Assembly: GCF_013170805.1 (NCBI RefSeq) | Contig: NZ_CP051293.1 | Span: 7,198,001 to 7,262,000, forward strand | Reading direction: 5' to 3' | Origin: Mesorhizobium sp. NZP2077 | Lineage (GTDB): Bacteria > Pseudomonadota > Alphaproteobacteria > Rhizobiales > Rhizobiaceae | Length of the DNA: 64,000 nt | Part shown: positions 19,184 through 29,007 of the stretch, piece by piece | Layout: each line of letters starts with the position of its first letter | How positions within the stretch are numbered: position 1 is the first letter of the stretch | Notes under the pieces: model-generated | Databases searched by the model: none | Seen by the model: only the letters and a program-made list of their open reading frames with translations | What the model was told of the DNA's origin: nothing | Translations under genes and position numbers: made by a program

Positions 19184-20182
19184 ATGAGCTTTCTGAAGAA
19201 ATTGATGGTTACGGCCGCGTTCTCGGCCGCCATGTTCGTGAATTCAGCCTACGCCGCCGAGCACGTCAAGATCGCGCTGGTGGTGAAGTCGCTCGGCAAC
19301 GGCTTCTTCGATGCCGCCAACAAGGGCGCCGAAGAGGCGGCCAAGGAACTCGGCGATGTCGACATCATCTACACTGGCCCGACCAAGGCGACCGCCGAAG
19401 CGCAGATCGAAGTGGTCAACTCGCTGATCGCCCAGAAGGTCAACGCCATCGCGATTTCGGCCAATGACGCCGATGCGCTGGTGCCGGTGCTGAAGAAGGC
19501 CATGGAGCGCGGCATCACCGTCATCTCGTGGGATTCGGGCGTCGCCAAGGAAGGCCGCCAGCTTCACCTCAACCCGTCCGACACCGGCCTGATCGGCGAG
19601 ACCATCATCAAGCTTGCCGCCGACTATTTGCCGGAAGGCGGCGACGTCGCCATCCTGTCGGCTTCCTCGACCGCGACCAACCAGAACGCCTGGATCGACG
19701 CGGCCAAGAAAATCCTGCCGGAGAAGTTCCCGAAGATCAAACTCGTCGCCACCGTCTATGGCGATGACGACTCGGCCAAGAGCACCGACGAAGCCAAGGG
19801 CCTGCTGAAGTCCTATCCGAACCTCAAGGCGATCATCGCGCCGACCACCGTCGGCGTCGTTGCCGCCGCCCAGGTCGTCACCGACGAGAACCTGATCGGC
19901 AAGGTCAATGTCACCGGCCTCGCACTGCCGTCCGAGTTCAAGAAGTTCATCGACAACGGTGCCAGCCAGGCGGTTGCCCTGTGGAACCCGATCGACCTCG
20001 GCTACTCCGCCGTCTACCTCGCCCATGATCTGGCGGTGAAGAAGGAAAAGGCCAAGCCCGGTGCGACTTTGTCGATCGGCCGCGTCGGCAAGGTGACGCT
20101 CGACGACTCGAACTCGGCTGCGATGGCTCCGCCCTTCCAGTTCGACAAGTCCAACATCGAGAAGTTCTCCAAGATCTATTGA
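19184..20182 (+). CDS. rhaS: Rhamnose ABC transporter substrate-binding protein
   Basis: A 332-residue periplasmic-binding protein of the ribose/rhamnose type. Residues 1-24 are a signal peptide ending YAAE; the mature protein has KSLGNGFFDAANKGAEEA and other type I binding-protein features. GGGAGGATATTCG precedes the ATG. It is the first transporter gene, 55 bp after rhaR. A GC hairpin directly downstream may stabilise its message relative to the distal genes. Confidence 0.92.
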   Translation: MSFLKKLMVTAAFSAAMFVNSAYAAEHVKIALVVKSLGNGFFDAANKGAEEAAKELGDVDIIYTGPTKATAEAQIEVVNSLIAQKVNAIAISANDADALVPVLKKAMERGITVISWDSGVAKEGRQLHLNPSDTGLIGETIIKLAADYLPEGGDVAILSASSTATNQNAWIDAAKKILPEKFPKIKLVATVYGDDDSAKSTDEAKGLLKSYPNLKAIIAPTTVGVVAAAQVVTDENLIGKVNVTGLALPSEFKKFIDNGASQAVALWNPIDLGYSAVYLAHDLAVKKEKAKPGATLSIGRVGKVTLDDSNSAAMAPPFQFDKSNIEKFSKIY

Positions 20183-20203
20183 TCTGGAACTCTTCAACCT
20201 GAT

Positions 20204-20228
20204 GCGGGGGGGGCGCACGCCCCCCCGC
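20204..20228 (+). other. GC-rich intercistronic hairpin between rhaS and rhaT
   Basis: GCG8CG and CGC7GC arms around a CA loop form an 11-bp stem with one bulged G. No T-run follows, so it is probably an mRNA-stability or partial attenuation element, not a full terminator. It explains how binding protein could exceed ATPase and permease in amount. Confidence 0.6.
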
Positions 20229-20266
20229 GACTTTAAACGGACCTTGTTTCAGGGCTTGATACTGAT

Positions 20267-21808
20267 ATGGACACGACAGCCCACAACGGCACGGTGAAGG
20301 AGGGGCTTCCGACCCCCGCCCCACGCCTGACGCTGTCCGGCATCTCCAAAAGCTTTCCCGGCGTGCGGGCGCTGCACGATGTCAGCTTGTCGCTCTATCC
20401 CGGCCAGGTGACCGCGCTGATCGGCGAAAACGGCGCCGGCAAGTCGACGCTGGTCAAGATCATGACCGGCATCTACCAGCCCGACGCGGGCACAATCAGC
20501 ATCGACGGCCAGGCCGTCACTCTGCCCGGCGCGCATGCCGCCTTCGGCCATGGCGTCACCGCAATCCATCAGGAAACCGTGCTGTTCGACGATCTGAGCG
20601 TCGCCGAAAACATCTTTCTCGGCCATGCGCCACGCACGCGCCTCGGCACCATTGACTGGCGCACGATGCGTAAGAATGCACGCGAAGTGCTCGACACCAT
20701 GCATGCCGGCCATATCGACGCCGATGCGCGGCTCAGGGATCTCGGCATCGCCAACAAGCATCTCGTTGCCGTTGCTCGCGCCATGTCGATCGACGCACAG
20801 ATCGTCATCATGGACGAGCCGACCGCCGCTCTTTCGATGAAGGAGATCGAGGAGTTGTTCCTGCTCATCGAATTCCTCAAGGGCGAAGGCAAGGCGATCC
20901 TGTTCATCAGCCACAAGTTCGACGAGATCTACCGCATCGCCAACCGTTACACCGTGTTCCGCGACGGCGAGATGGTCGGCGAAGGGCTGATCAAGGATGC
21001 TGGCCAGAGCCAGATCGTGCGCATGATGGTCGGCCGCTCCGTCGATCACATCTTTCCGCAGCGCAAGGCCGAGATCGGCGCGCCGGTGCTGTCTGTCGCC
21101 GGCCTGTCGCACCCGACCGAGTTCAATGACATCGGCTTCGAGCTGCACAAGGGCGAGATCCTCGGCTTCTACGGCCTTGTCGGCGCAGGCCGCAGCGAAG
21201 TGATGCAGGCGATATCGGGCATTACCCGAACCTCAGGCGGTACGATCACGCTGGAAGGCAAGGTGATCGCGCCGAAATCGGCGGCGGATTCAATCGAGGC
21301 CGGCATCGTCTATGTGCCCGAGGAACGCGGCAAGCAAGGCGTGGTGATCGGCCTGCCGATCTTCCAGAACGTGTCGCTGCCTTCACTCAAACGCACGTCC
21401 AAGTCGGGCCTGCTGCGGCTGTCGGAAGAGTTTTCGCTTGCCCGCTCCTACACCGAGCGGCTCGACCTCCGAGCCTCGTCGCTCAGCCAGGATGTCGGCA
21501 CGCTGTCGGGAGGCAACCAGCAGAAGATCGTCATCGCCAAATGGCTGGCGACCGCGCCCAAGGTGATCATCCTGGACGAGCCGACCAAGGGCATCGACAT
21601 CGGCTCCAAGGCCGCCGTGCACGGCTTCATGGCCGAGCTCGTCGCACAGGGCCTGTCAGTGATCATGGTGTCGTCGGAACTGCCCGAAATCCTCGGCATG
21701 TCCGACCGCGTCGTCGTCATGCGCGAGGGCCTTGTGGCGGCGGTCTATGACAATAAGGGACTGGATGCCGAGACACTGGTCCGGGCGGCAGCGGGGATCG
21801 CGGCATGA
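20267..21808 (+). CDS. rhaT: Rhamnose ABC transporter ATP-binding protein (two ABC domains)
   Basis: A 513-residue duplicated ATPase of the sugar (RbsA/MglA) type. The first domain has GENGAGKST and VIMDEPTAAL. The second has a degenerate P-loop (GLVGAGRSE) but a full signature LSGGNQQKI and VIILDEPTKGID. This asymmetry is normal for the family. The stop overlaps the rhaP start (ATGA). Here RhaT means the ABC ATPase, not the unrelated E. coli proton symporter. Confidence 0.93.
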   Translation: MDTTAHNGTVKEGLPTPAPRLTLSGISKSFPGVRALHDVSLSLYPGQVTALIGENGAGKSTLVKIMTGIYQPDAGTISIDGQAVTLPGAHAAFGHGVTAIHQETVLFDDLSVAENIFLGHAPRTRLGTIDWRTMRKNAREVLDTMHAGHIDADARLRDLGIANKHLVAVARAMSIDAQIVIMDEPTAALSMKEIEELFLLIEFLKGEGKAILFISHKFDEIYRIANRYTVFRDGEMVGEGLIKDAGQSQIVRMMVGRSVDHIFPQRKAEIGAPVLSVAGLSHPTEFNDIGFELHKGEILGFYGLVGAGRSEVMQAISGITRTSGGTITLEGKVIAPKSAADSIEAGIVYVPEERGKQGVVIGLPIFQNVSLPSLKRTSKSGLLRLSEEFSLARSYTERLDLRASSLSQDVGTLSGGNQQKIVIAKWLATAPKVIILDEPTKGIDIGSKAAVHGFMAELVAQGLSVIMVSSELPEILGMSDRVVVMREGLVAAVYDNKGLDAETLVRAAAGIAA

Positions 21809-22785
21809 AGGCTTTCCTCAAATACCGCGAGATCTGGCTGGCTGCGGCCATCATCGTTTTGATCGGGCTGATCTCGACCCGCTTCCCGGCCTTTGCCGAC
21901 CCCGGCAATCTGCGCCAGGTGTTCAACGACACCTCAATCCTGATGATCCTGGCGCTCGGCCAGATGGTTGTCATCCTGACCCGCTCGATCGACCTGTCGA
22001 TGGCCTCCAACCTGTGCTTCACCGGCATGGTGGTGGCGATGCTGAATGCAGCACACCCGGCGATCCCGATCCCGCTGCTGATCATCATCGCGCTCGCCGT
22101 CGGGCTGGTTCTCGGCGCCATCAACGGCCTTCTGGTGTGGCGGCTGAACATTCCATCCATCGTCGTCACTTTGGGCACGCTGACCATCTATCGCGGCGCC
22201 ACCTTCGTCCTGTCCGGCGGCGCATGGGTCAATGCCGACAAGATGAGCCCTGAATTCATCGGCTTCCAGCGCGCGGCCTTCCTTGGCATTCCGGTGCTGT
22301 CCTGGATCGCCATCCTGGTCATCGCTCTGTTCTTCGTGCTGATGACGCGCACCGCGCTTGGCCGCTCGATCTACGCCATCGGCGTCAATCCGACTGCGTC
22401 GGTCTATACCGGCATCGATGTCGGCCGGACGAAGTTCATCGTCTTCTGCATCTCCGGCATGATCGGCGGCCTTGCCGGTTACCTCTGGATCTCGCGCTAC
22501 GTGATCGCCTCGGTCGAAGTCGCCAACGGCTATGAGCTCAACATCATCGCCGCTTGCGTCATCGGCGGCATCTCTATCGCCGGCGGCATCGGCTCGGTCG
22601 GCGGCGCGGTGCTCGGCGCGCTGTTCCTCGGCATCATCTCCAACGCACTGCCGGTCATCAACATCTCGCCCTTCTGGCAGATGGCGATCTCGGGCAGCGC
22701 CATCATCCTGGCCGTGGTGCTCAATGCACGTGGCGAACGCCAGCAGGGACGCATCATCCTGCGAAAAGTGGAGGCGGTGACATGA
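21805..22785 (+). CDS. rhaP: Rhamnose ABC transporter permease 1
   Basis: A 326-residue inner-membrane permease with about eight to ten hydrophobic segments and the BPD_transp_2 features MILALGQMVVILTRSIDLS and GSVGGAVLGALFLG. It overlaps rhaT upstream and rhaQ downstream by four bases each, so the permeases are translated in tandem and presumably pair as a heterodimer with RhaQ. Confidence 0.92.
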   Translation: MKAFLKYREIWLAAAIIVLIGLISTRFPAFADPGNLRQVFNDTSILMILALGQMVVILTRSIDLSMASNLCFTGMVVAMLNAAHPAIPIPLLIIIALAVGLVLGAINGLLVWRLNIPSIVVTLGTLTIYRGATFVLSGGAWVNADKMSPEFIGFQRAAFLGIPVLSWIAILVIALFFVLMTRTALGRSIYAIGVNPTASVYTGIDVGRTKFIVFCISGMIGGLAGYLWISRYVIASVEVANGYELNIIAACVIGGISIAGGIGSVGGAVLGALFLGIISNALPVINISPFWQMAISGSAIILAVVLNARGERQQGRIILRKVEAVT

Positions 22786-23777
22786 CCGACGTCCCTGCCC
22801 CGCGCCATATTCCCGACCGGCTCGACAAGCCGCTCTCCTCGGCGATCTTTTCCTGGGAAGCGCTGCTGGTCGTGGTGGCCGTCGCCATTTTCGCCATCAA
22901 CAGTTTTGCCTCGCCCTATTTTCTCGACCCCTATTCGCTGTCGGACCTGACCTTCAACTTCACCGAGAAGGGCCTGATCGCCTTCGCCATGGCGCTGCTG
23001 ATCATTTCGGGCGAGATCGACCTCTCGGTCGCCGCCATCATCGCGCTGGCCTCGACGATGATGGGCATGGCGGTGCAGGCCGGCGCCGGCACGCCGGTGC
23101 TGGTTCTGATCGGCATCGTCGTCGGACTCGGCTGCGGCGCCTTCAATGGGCTGCTAGTGACAAGGCTGGGCCTGCCCTCCATCGTCGTCACCATCGGCAC
23201 GATGAGCCTGTTTCGCGGCATCGCCTTCATCATTCTCGGCGACCAGGCCTATAAGGGCTATCCGGAAAGCTTCGCCTTCTTCGGCCAGGGTTACGTCTGG
23301 TGGGTGGTGTCGTTCGAACTGGTGCTCTTCCTGATCGCAGCTGTTGTCTACTGGTTCCTGCTGCACCGGACGAGTTTTGGCCGTCGCGTCTTTGCGATCG
23401 GCAACAACCCGATAGCTGCGCAGTTTTCGGGAGTGCGCGTCGGCCGTATCAAATTCATCTTGTTCTGCCTGACCGGGCTGATGTCGGGCATCGCCTCGGT
23501 GCTGATCACCTCGCGGCTCGGCTCGACAAGGCCATCGATCGCGCAGGGCTACGAGCTCGAAGTCATCACCATGGTGGTGCTCGGCGGCGTCAGCATTCTG
23601 GGCGGCGCCGGCAGCATTGTCGGCGTCGTGCTCGCCGCCTTCATCATGGGACTGGTGACCTTCGGGCTCGGCCTGCTCAACGTGCCCGGCATCGTCATGT
23701 CGATCTTCATCGGCCTGCTGCTGATCATCGTCATCGCCCTGCCGATCGTTTGGCGGCGGCTGCGCGGGGGACGCTGA
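22782..23777 (+). CDS. rhaQ: Rhamnose ABC transporter permease 2
   Basis: A 331-residue permease paralogous to RhaP, with [20 protein letters not shown] and the conserved [15 protein letters not shown] loop near the C-terminus. The ATG at 22782 lies within the rhaP stop (ATGA) after GGAGG; the frame is open further upstream but that part overlaps rhaP. The stop overlaps the rhaU start by one base. Confidence 0.92.
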   Translation: MTDVPAPRHIPDRLDKPLSSAIFSWEALLVVVAVAIFAINSFASPYFLDPYSLSDLTFNFTEKGLIAFAMALLIISGEIDLSVAAIIALASTMMGMAVQAGAGTPVLVLIGIVVGLGCGAFNGLLVTRLGLPSIVVTIGTMSLFRGIAFIILGDQAYKGYPESFAFFGQGYVWWVVSFELVLFLIAAVVYWFLLHRTSFGRRVFAIGNNPIAAQFSGVRVGRIKFILFCLTGLMSGIASVLITSRLGSTRPSIAQGYELEVITMVVLGGVSILGGAGSIVGVVLAAFIMGLVTFGLGLLNVPGIVMSIFIGLLLIIVIALPIVWRRLRGGR

Positions 23778-24094
23778 TGCCGGAGAAATACGCGTTCAAG
23801 ATGAAGCTCAAGCCCGGCATGAGGGCTGAGTACAAGAAGCGCCACGACGAGATCTGGCCGTCGCTGGTGGCGCTGCTGAAACAGGCCGGGGTTTCGGATT
23901 ATTCGATCCATCTCGATGAGGAGACCAACATCCTGTTTGGCGTGCTGTGGCGGCGCGACGACCATGGCATGGCCGACCTGCCGAAGCATCCGGTGATGCA
24001 GCGCTGGTGGGCAGACATGGCCGACATCATGGAAACGAAACCGGACAACGAGCCGCTGGCCGTGCCCCTGGAAACCGTGTTCCATATGGCATGA
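23777..24094 (+). CDS. rhaU: L-rhamnose mutarotase
   Basis: A 105-residue dimeric ferredoxin-like protein interconverting alpha and beta rhamnopyranose. Family residues seen: [19 protein letters not shown] with its catalytic-type His, and the C-terminal WWADMADIM. Start and stop overlap both neighbours (TGATG and ATGA), so it is made with the transporter and kinase. Confidence 0.92.
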   Translation: MPEKYAFKMKLKPGMRAEYKKRHDEIWPSLVALLKQAGVSDYSIHLDEETNILFGVLWRRDDHGMADLPKHPVMQRWWADMADIMETKPDNEPLAVPLETVFHMA

Positions 24095-25467
24095 GTGCTC
24101 TGCGCCATATCGCCGTCATCGACATCGGCAAGACAAACGCCAAGGTGGCGCTGGTCGATCTCGTTACGCTGAGCGAGGTGGCGTTGCGCCGCATGGCGAA
24201 TGCACCGCTGCGCCAGGCGCCCTACCCGCATCACGATGTCGAGGCCCTGTGGACGTTCATCCTCAACAGCCTGGCCAGTCTCAACCGCGAACAGCATATC
24301 GACGCCATTTCGATCACCACGCACGGCGCGACGGGCGCGCTGGTCGACGCCGCGGGCGAGCTGGTGCTGCCTGTCCTCGACTATGAGTTCGACGGCCCCG
24401 ACAGGCTGGCTGCCGACTATGACGCGATCCGCCCGCCGTTCACCGAAACCGGCACGCCGCGGCTGCCGCTCGGCCTCAATCTTGGCGCGCAGTTCTTTTG
24501 GCAGCAGAAGCGCTTTCCGGCCGAGTTCGCCAGGGCTGCAGCGATGCTGATGTACCCGCAATACTGGGCGCTGCGGCTCACAAGAGTGGCCGCCAACGAG
24601 ATGACCTCGCTCGGCTGTCACACCGATCTATGGAATCCGTGGGGTGCTGACTTTTCGACGATGGTCGACCGTCTGGATTGGCGCGGCCTGATGGCACCGG
24701 TGCGGCCGGCCAGGGATCGCCTTGGCCCGATCCTGCCGGCGCTGGCGGCACGAACCGGCCTTGATCCGCAAACGCCGGTGTTCTGCGGTCTCCACGATTC
24801 CAACGCCTCGCTGCTGCCGCATCTTCTGTCGGACGCGCCGCCCTTCTCGGTCGTTTCGACCGGCACCTGGGTGGTGTCTATGGCCGTCGGCGGCAGAGAG
24901 ATTGCACTCGACGCGGCACGCGATACGCTGGTCAATGTCAGTGCGCTGGGTGAACCCGTGCCGTCGGCCCGTTTCATGGGTGGTCGCGAGTTTTCGCTGC
25001 TCACTGCCGACAAGCCGCAGGATTGCAGCGGCAGCGATGTGCTGGCGGTCCTGGCGGACAAGACTTTGCTGCTGCCGTCGACCCAGGAAGGATCAGGGCC
25101 GTTCCCGCATCATGCCGCGACGTGGATCAATGCCGACGGCATCGACAACGGCCGGCGTTTTGCCGCCATCTCGTTCTATCTGGCACTGATGACGGCGACC
25201 TGCCTGGACCTGATCGGCGCCGACGGCCCGACCACGGTCGAAGGACCCTTTGCCCGCAACCGGCTCTTTGTCCGCATGCTGGCGGCAGCAACCGCACGCA
25301 GCGTCGTCGCGTCGGAGGCCGCCACCGGCACCAGCATTGGCGCAGCATTGCTGGCATCGGGTCAGGCAACGACGCACGGCAAGGGCGAGGGAATGGAGCC
25401 GCCGACCGACGCGGTCTGGGCCGAATATGTCAGCGCGTGGCGCGCGGCGGTCAAAGCGCAGGGCTGA
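24091..25467 (+). CDS. rhaK: Rhamnulose kinase-family (FGGY) sugar kinase
   Basis: A 458-residue FGGY-type kinase. The N-terminal phosphate loop [13 protein letters not shown] and the C-terminal adenosine-binding STGTWVVSM are clear. In R. leguminosarum RhaK both phosphorylates the sugar and is needed for activity of the rhamnose ABC importer, which fits its coupling to rhaU by a four-base overlap. It ends with zero intergenic bases against the convergent racemase gene (TGA immediately followed by TCA). Confidence 0.9.
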   Translation: MSALRHIAVIDIGKTNAKVALVDLVTLSEVALRRMANAPLRQAPYPHHDVEALWTFILNSLASLNREQHIDAISITTHGATGALVDAAGELVLPVLDYEFDGPDRLAADYDAIRPPFTETGTPRLPLGLNLGAQFFWQQKRFPAEFARAAAMLMYPQYWALRLTRVAANEMTSLGCHTDLWNPWGADFSTMVDRLDWRGLMAPVRPARDRLGPILPALAARTGLDPQTPVFCGLHDSNASLLPHLLSDAPPFSVVSTGTWVVSMAVGGREIALDAARDTLVNVSALGEPVPSARFMGGREFSLLTADKPQDCSGSDVLAVLADKTLLLPSTQEGSGPFPHHAATWINADGIDNGRRFAAISFYLALMTATCLDLIGADGPTTVEGPFARNRLFVRMLAAATARSVVASEAATGTSIGAALLASGQATTHGKGEGMEPPTDAVWAEYVSAWRAAVKAQG

Positions 25468-27294
25468 TCACAGGATCCGCTTGCCGAAGGCAGACATGAC
25501 GAAGTTCACCGTGTCGGTGCCGATCCGCGGCTCCAGATCCGCGGTCAGGCCTGAAACATCCATGGACAGCAGGCCACCGGAGAGCGCGATCGCCTCCATC
25601 GCCTGATGCGTCTCGCGCACCGTCAGCCCACCGGAGCCGGCCGCCCAGCCGGCGAATTCGGTGGCCGTCGGCGAATAGCTGACATGAAAGCCCTGCGTGC
25701 CCGATGTGACGATGCGGATCGCCTCATGCATCAGGTCGCGCATGCCCATGGCGTCGATGTCGGTCATGGTGAAGGCCGATACCCGCGAATCCTTCAGCAC
25801 CCGCGCCTCGGCCGGATCGGCATGGCGCAGGCCGACGATCACGACATTTTCCGGCGACAGCTGCGGCTGCAGCGCGCCGGCCTTATGGTCGAGACCAAGG
25901 GTACGCGCCAACACCGACGCTTCCGGCAGGTCGATGCGGTCCTCGTCCTCGGGCATCAGGGCAGCGATGGAATCGATCCAGATAAGGCCGAAAGAATGGG
26001 TCGCGCGCGCCGTCGCTGTCAGCGCCTTGTGGGCGACGCGACGGTCGGTGCCGACGGTCAGCCGGATCATGCCCGAGGGCGGCCGTTCTATATCGGCGAG
26101 TTCGACGACGTCGAAATTCATTGCTTCCAGTCGCGCGCCGGTACCCTCGCGGGCGAGGATGCGGGCGGCTTCCTGTTCGGCGGAGATCGACACCATTCTG
26201 CGGCCGGAAAAGTCGGCGACGTCGTGCATCGGCGCCTTCTCGACATATTCCGAGGTCATAGCCAACAACATAGCGCCGTAGCTCATGCGGAAGGCGACGC
26301 GGTCGCCGACGGTGGGCCGCGGATCGGCGTCTTGCACGTCGAGCAGCAGATGGTCGCTGGAGGCGCCGAGCACGCGTATCCCTTTGGCGATGGGAGTCAG
26401 TCCTTCAACCAGCACGTCCTCGCGGCCGATGTTGGCGATGGCGCGCAGCCGGTCGCCCTCGTCGGGGAAAACGGGCTGGTTGCCGAAAGCGTCGTAACCG
26501 GACTCGCCGATCGGCCGCGACGGCTTGAGCTTGACCTCGATGATATCGCTGGTCAGGCGGCAGGCATCTGGTTCGAGTTCCGGCCACGGCACGTCGCGGA
26601 AGGTTTCGACGCCACCTTGCAGGATCGCTTCGCCGACCCTGAGATTGTTGATGCCGGCGGGCAGCTTGCCTTCGAGCAGCAGCGTCAGCGACGAGGAGGC
26701 GCCGCCCGATATCCAGTCGAGGCTTTTGCCCGACAGGCGCTCGGTTTTGTAAGCATGGGCGACGAGCTGGCCAAGATTCTCCGGTGTCGGCATGATGGCG
26801 CCGAAACAGCCGAGATTGGTGCCAATGCCGGCAATGCGCACGCCCTTGAATTCGAGGATGCGCTCAACCGTGGGGATCAGGTCGTTCGGCCAGATGCCTT
26901 CGCGGAGGTCGCCAAGGTCGATCATCAGCATGATGTCGTGGACGCGGCCCATGCGCTCGGCGATGCGCGAAATCTCGCGAATGGTGGCGAGTTCCGATTG
27001 CAGGCTGATGTCGACGGTGCGCACCACCTCCTCGACGCGTGCCATGGGCGGGCTGCGCAGCAGCATGATCGGCGCGTTGATGCCGCTGTCGCGCAGCCGG
27101 CGGATGTTTTCGAAACGCGATTCGGCAATGCCGGCGACGCCGCCGCGCAGCATGGCGCGCGCCACTTGCGGCATGCCGCACGTGCCCTTGGTGACACCGA
27201 ACACCTCGATATCAGACAGTGCACAGCGGTCGACGATGGTACGGGCGTTGCGCTCGATGCGGCCAAGGTCGATGGCGACTTGCGGTCCCGACAT
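25468..27294 (-). CDS. Alanine/ornithine racemase-like domain fused to a degenerate arginase domain
   Basis: A 608-residue fusion. Residues 1 to about 360 are a fold-III PLP racemase of the ornithine-racemase/YhfX type: K36 in VFGVTKGTCG is the expected PLP lysine, and GGASSSLTL and MSYGAMLLAM follow. Residues 362-608 align along their length with arginases, but the metal site is gone: GGDHS is GTDRR (415-419), WxDAHGDLN is WIDSIAALM (439-447) and HxSxDxDxxDP is HVSYSPTATEF (537-547). Only one of six metal ligands remains. The racemase probably works on a basic amino acid; the second domain may only bind or regulate. dadA lies next to it in the same direction. Confidence 0.8.
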   Translation of the reverse strand: MSGPQVAIDLGRIERNARTIVDRCALSDIEVFGVTKGTCGMPQVARAMLRGGVAGIAESRFENIRRLRDSGINAPIMLLRSPPMARVEEVVRTVDISLQSELATIREISRIAERMGRVHDIMLMIDLGDLREGIWPNDLIPTVERILEFKGVRIAGIGTNLGCFGAIMPTPENLGQLVAHAYKTERLSGKSLDWISGGASSSLTLLLEGKLPAGINNLRVGEAILQGGVETFRDVPWPELEPDACRLTSDIIEVKLKPSRPIGESGYDAFGNQPVFPDEGDRLRAIANIGREDVLVEGLTPIAKGIRVLGASSDHLLLDVQDADPRPTVGDRVAFRMSYGAMLLAMTSEYVEKAPMHDVADFSGRRMVSISAEQEAARILAREGTGARLEAMNFDVVELADIERPPSGMIRLTVGTDRRVAHKALTATARATHSFGLIWIDSIAALMPEDEDRIDLPEASVLARTLGLDHKAGALQPQLSPENVVIVGLRHADPAEARVLKDSRVSAFTMTDIDAMGMRDLMHEAIRIVTSGTQGFHVSYSPTATEFAGWAAGSGGLTVRETHQAMEAIALSGGLLSMDVSGLTADLEPRIGTDTVNFVMSAFGKRIL

Positions 27295-27385
27295 TTTTTC
27301 ACTCAGGGTTTGTAGAATCTGTCAGTCAGAAGCATCGTCCAGATCGTCGTCAAAACTTGTCAAACTTGGCGCGGTGACGGTCTCA

Positions 27386-27649
27386 ATGTTGGAAACCAGA
27401 GCAATTGTGTGTGGGCACGTCTTTCGATCGGAGAGGCCTGTAACACTGGTCGTTCATCATTCCGATGGTGAGTGGCAACTGACGTGCGGCGAACATGATC
27501 ACCCCGCGGACTGCGGAGATTTCGAAGTCGTCGGTTTCGGCCATTTGACCGCAAGACAGGACAATCTGGCACAGATTGGCCAGCTTGAGCGCGGATGGCT
27601 CGCTGAATGGGTGCGGGGAGAATGGACTCGATGCCAGCACGACGATTAG
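27386..27649 (+). CDS. Small hypothetical protein (87 aa)
   Basis: An 87-residue protein starting MLETRAIVCGHVFRSERPV, with a scattered Cys/His set (VCGHVF, LTCGEHDHPADCGDF) that could hold one metal ion, and an HLTARQ helix after it. It sits on the opposite strand between the racemase fusion and dadA. I do not know a characterised member; the pattern resembles short conserved rhizobial proteins. Start context is weak. Confidence 0.55.
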   Translation: MLETRAIVCGHVFRSERPVTLVVHHSDGEWQLTCGEHDHPADCGDFEVVGFGHLTARQDNLAQIGQLERGWLAEWVRGEWTRCQHDD

Positions 27650-27656
27650 TGCTCCC

Positions 27657-28907
27657 TCAGTTGACGTAGACCAATCCCTGCGGGTCGATCTCCGGCTTGC
27701 GGCCGGCAACGAGGTCGGCGAGGAATTTGCCCGAGCCGCAGGCCATGGTCCAGCCGACATGACCGTGGCCGGTGTCGAGGTAAAGGTTGCGGTATTTCGC
27801 CTGGCCGATGACCGGCACGGAGTTCGGCATCATTGGCCGCAGGCCTGCCCAGAGTACGGCTTTCTTCTCGTCGAAGGCGCCGGGGAACAGGTCCTTTCCG
27901 GTCCTGAACATGGTGGCGAAATCGCTGGGTTTGTGGGTGCGGTCGAAGCCGGTGAATTCGGCGGTCGAAGCCAACCGCAATCGATCGCCAAGGCGCGAAT
28001 AGGCCATCAGCTGGTCCTCGTCGGCGCCACCCATGGTCGGCCCCTTGCTCTCGTCTTCCAGCGGAATGGTCGCGGTATAGCCCTTCACCGGATAGACCGG
28101 CAGGTCGATGCCATAGCGGCGGCCGAGCAGGCCGCTTTCCGGGCCCATCGAAATGACCACGGCATCGCCGGTGATGGGGCCGGCGGAGGTCATCACCGCG
28201 CGCACGCGGTCGCCGTCTATATCGAGGCCTTCGACCGTGGTGTCGAACAGGAATTTGACGCCAAGCTTTTCGCGCGCATAGGCGGCGAGATTGTCGACGA
28301 ACATTCTGGAATCGCCGGTCTGGTCGATCGGCGAATAGACGCCGCCGGCGATCTTTTCCTTCACCCCGGCCAAACCGGGTTCGAGCTCGACCAGCCGGTC
28401 GCGGCCAACGATCTCGATCGGCAGGCCATGCTCGGCGAGATAGCGGTAATTGTCGGTGCCGGTGTCGAGGCTGTGCTGCGAGCGGAAGAAATAGAGGATG
28501 CCCTTCTTGCGCTCGTCATAGTGGATGCCCGTGTCGGCCGAGATGGCGTTGATGCAATCTCTGGAATAGAGCGCCAGCCGCAGCTTGACCTGGCTGTTGG
28601 CGCGTAGCCGCGCCACGGTGCACTGGCGCAGGAAGCGCAGGCTCCAGGCCAGAAAATAGGGATCGAAGCGCAGCCGCACCTTGATGCCGAGATCATGGTT
28701 GTAGAGCGCGCGCAAAAATGTCTTCAGAGCCGCCGGCGAGGCCCAGGCGGTGGCATCGCCCGGCGACACCAGGCCGGCATTGGACTGGCTGGTGCCACAC
28801 GCCGGCGCCGGATGGCGCTCGATCACGGTGACCTCGTGGCCATCGGCGGCCAGATAATAGGCGGCCGCCGTACCGACAACGCCGGCTCCAAGCACCACTA
28901 TCTTCAT
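27657..28907 (-). CDS. dadA: D-amino-acid dehydrogenase small subunit-like
   Basis: A 416-residue FAD-dependent oxidoreductase of the DAO family. MKIVVLGAGVVGTAAAYYLA is the FAD-binding beta-alpha-beta, and GLRPMMPNSVPVIG followed by DTGHGHVGWTMACGSG near the end are typical of DadA. It oxidises D-amino acids to keto acids, passing electrons to the respiratory chain. ATG follows GGGGATGG; a start four codons upstream is less likely. With the racemase-type gene downstream it forms a D-amino-acid locus, split by the small opposite-strand gene. Confidence 0.9.
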   Translation of the reverse strand: MKIVVLGAGVVGTAAAYYLAADGHEVTVIERHPAPACGTSQSNAGLVSPGDATAWASPAALKTFLRALYNHDLGIKVRLRFDPYFLAWSLRFLRQCTVARLRANSQVKLRLALYSRDCINAISADTGIHYDERKKGILYFFRSQHSLDTGTDNYRYLAEHGLPIEIVGRDRLVELEPGLAGVKEKIAGGVYSPIDQTGDSRMFVDNLAAYAREKLGVKFLFDTTVEGLDIDGDRVRAVMTSAGPITGDAVVISMGPESGLLGRRYGIDLPVYPVKGYTATIPLEDESKGPTMGGADEDQLMAYSRLGDRLRLASTAEFTGFDRTHKPSDFATMFRTGKDLFPGAFDEKKAVLWAGLRPMMPNSVPVIGQAKYRNLYLDTGHGHVGWTMACGSGKFLADLVAGRKPEIDPQGLVYVN

Positions 28908-29007
28908 GCCATCCCCCAAAGCTGGTCGCGGCGCGGCGCCTCCACGCTGCGTCGCGAATGCCTTCCATAGCGCTTCGCCGCGCGCCTTGCGAGCCCTGAG
29001 GGTTGGC

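Noticed and set aside
25606..27315. Long rightward open frame (569 codons) opposite the racemase fusion
   Set aside because: Antisense shadow; composition of repeated His/Asp/Gly typical of reverse-read GC-rich genes.
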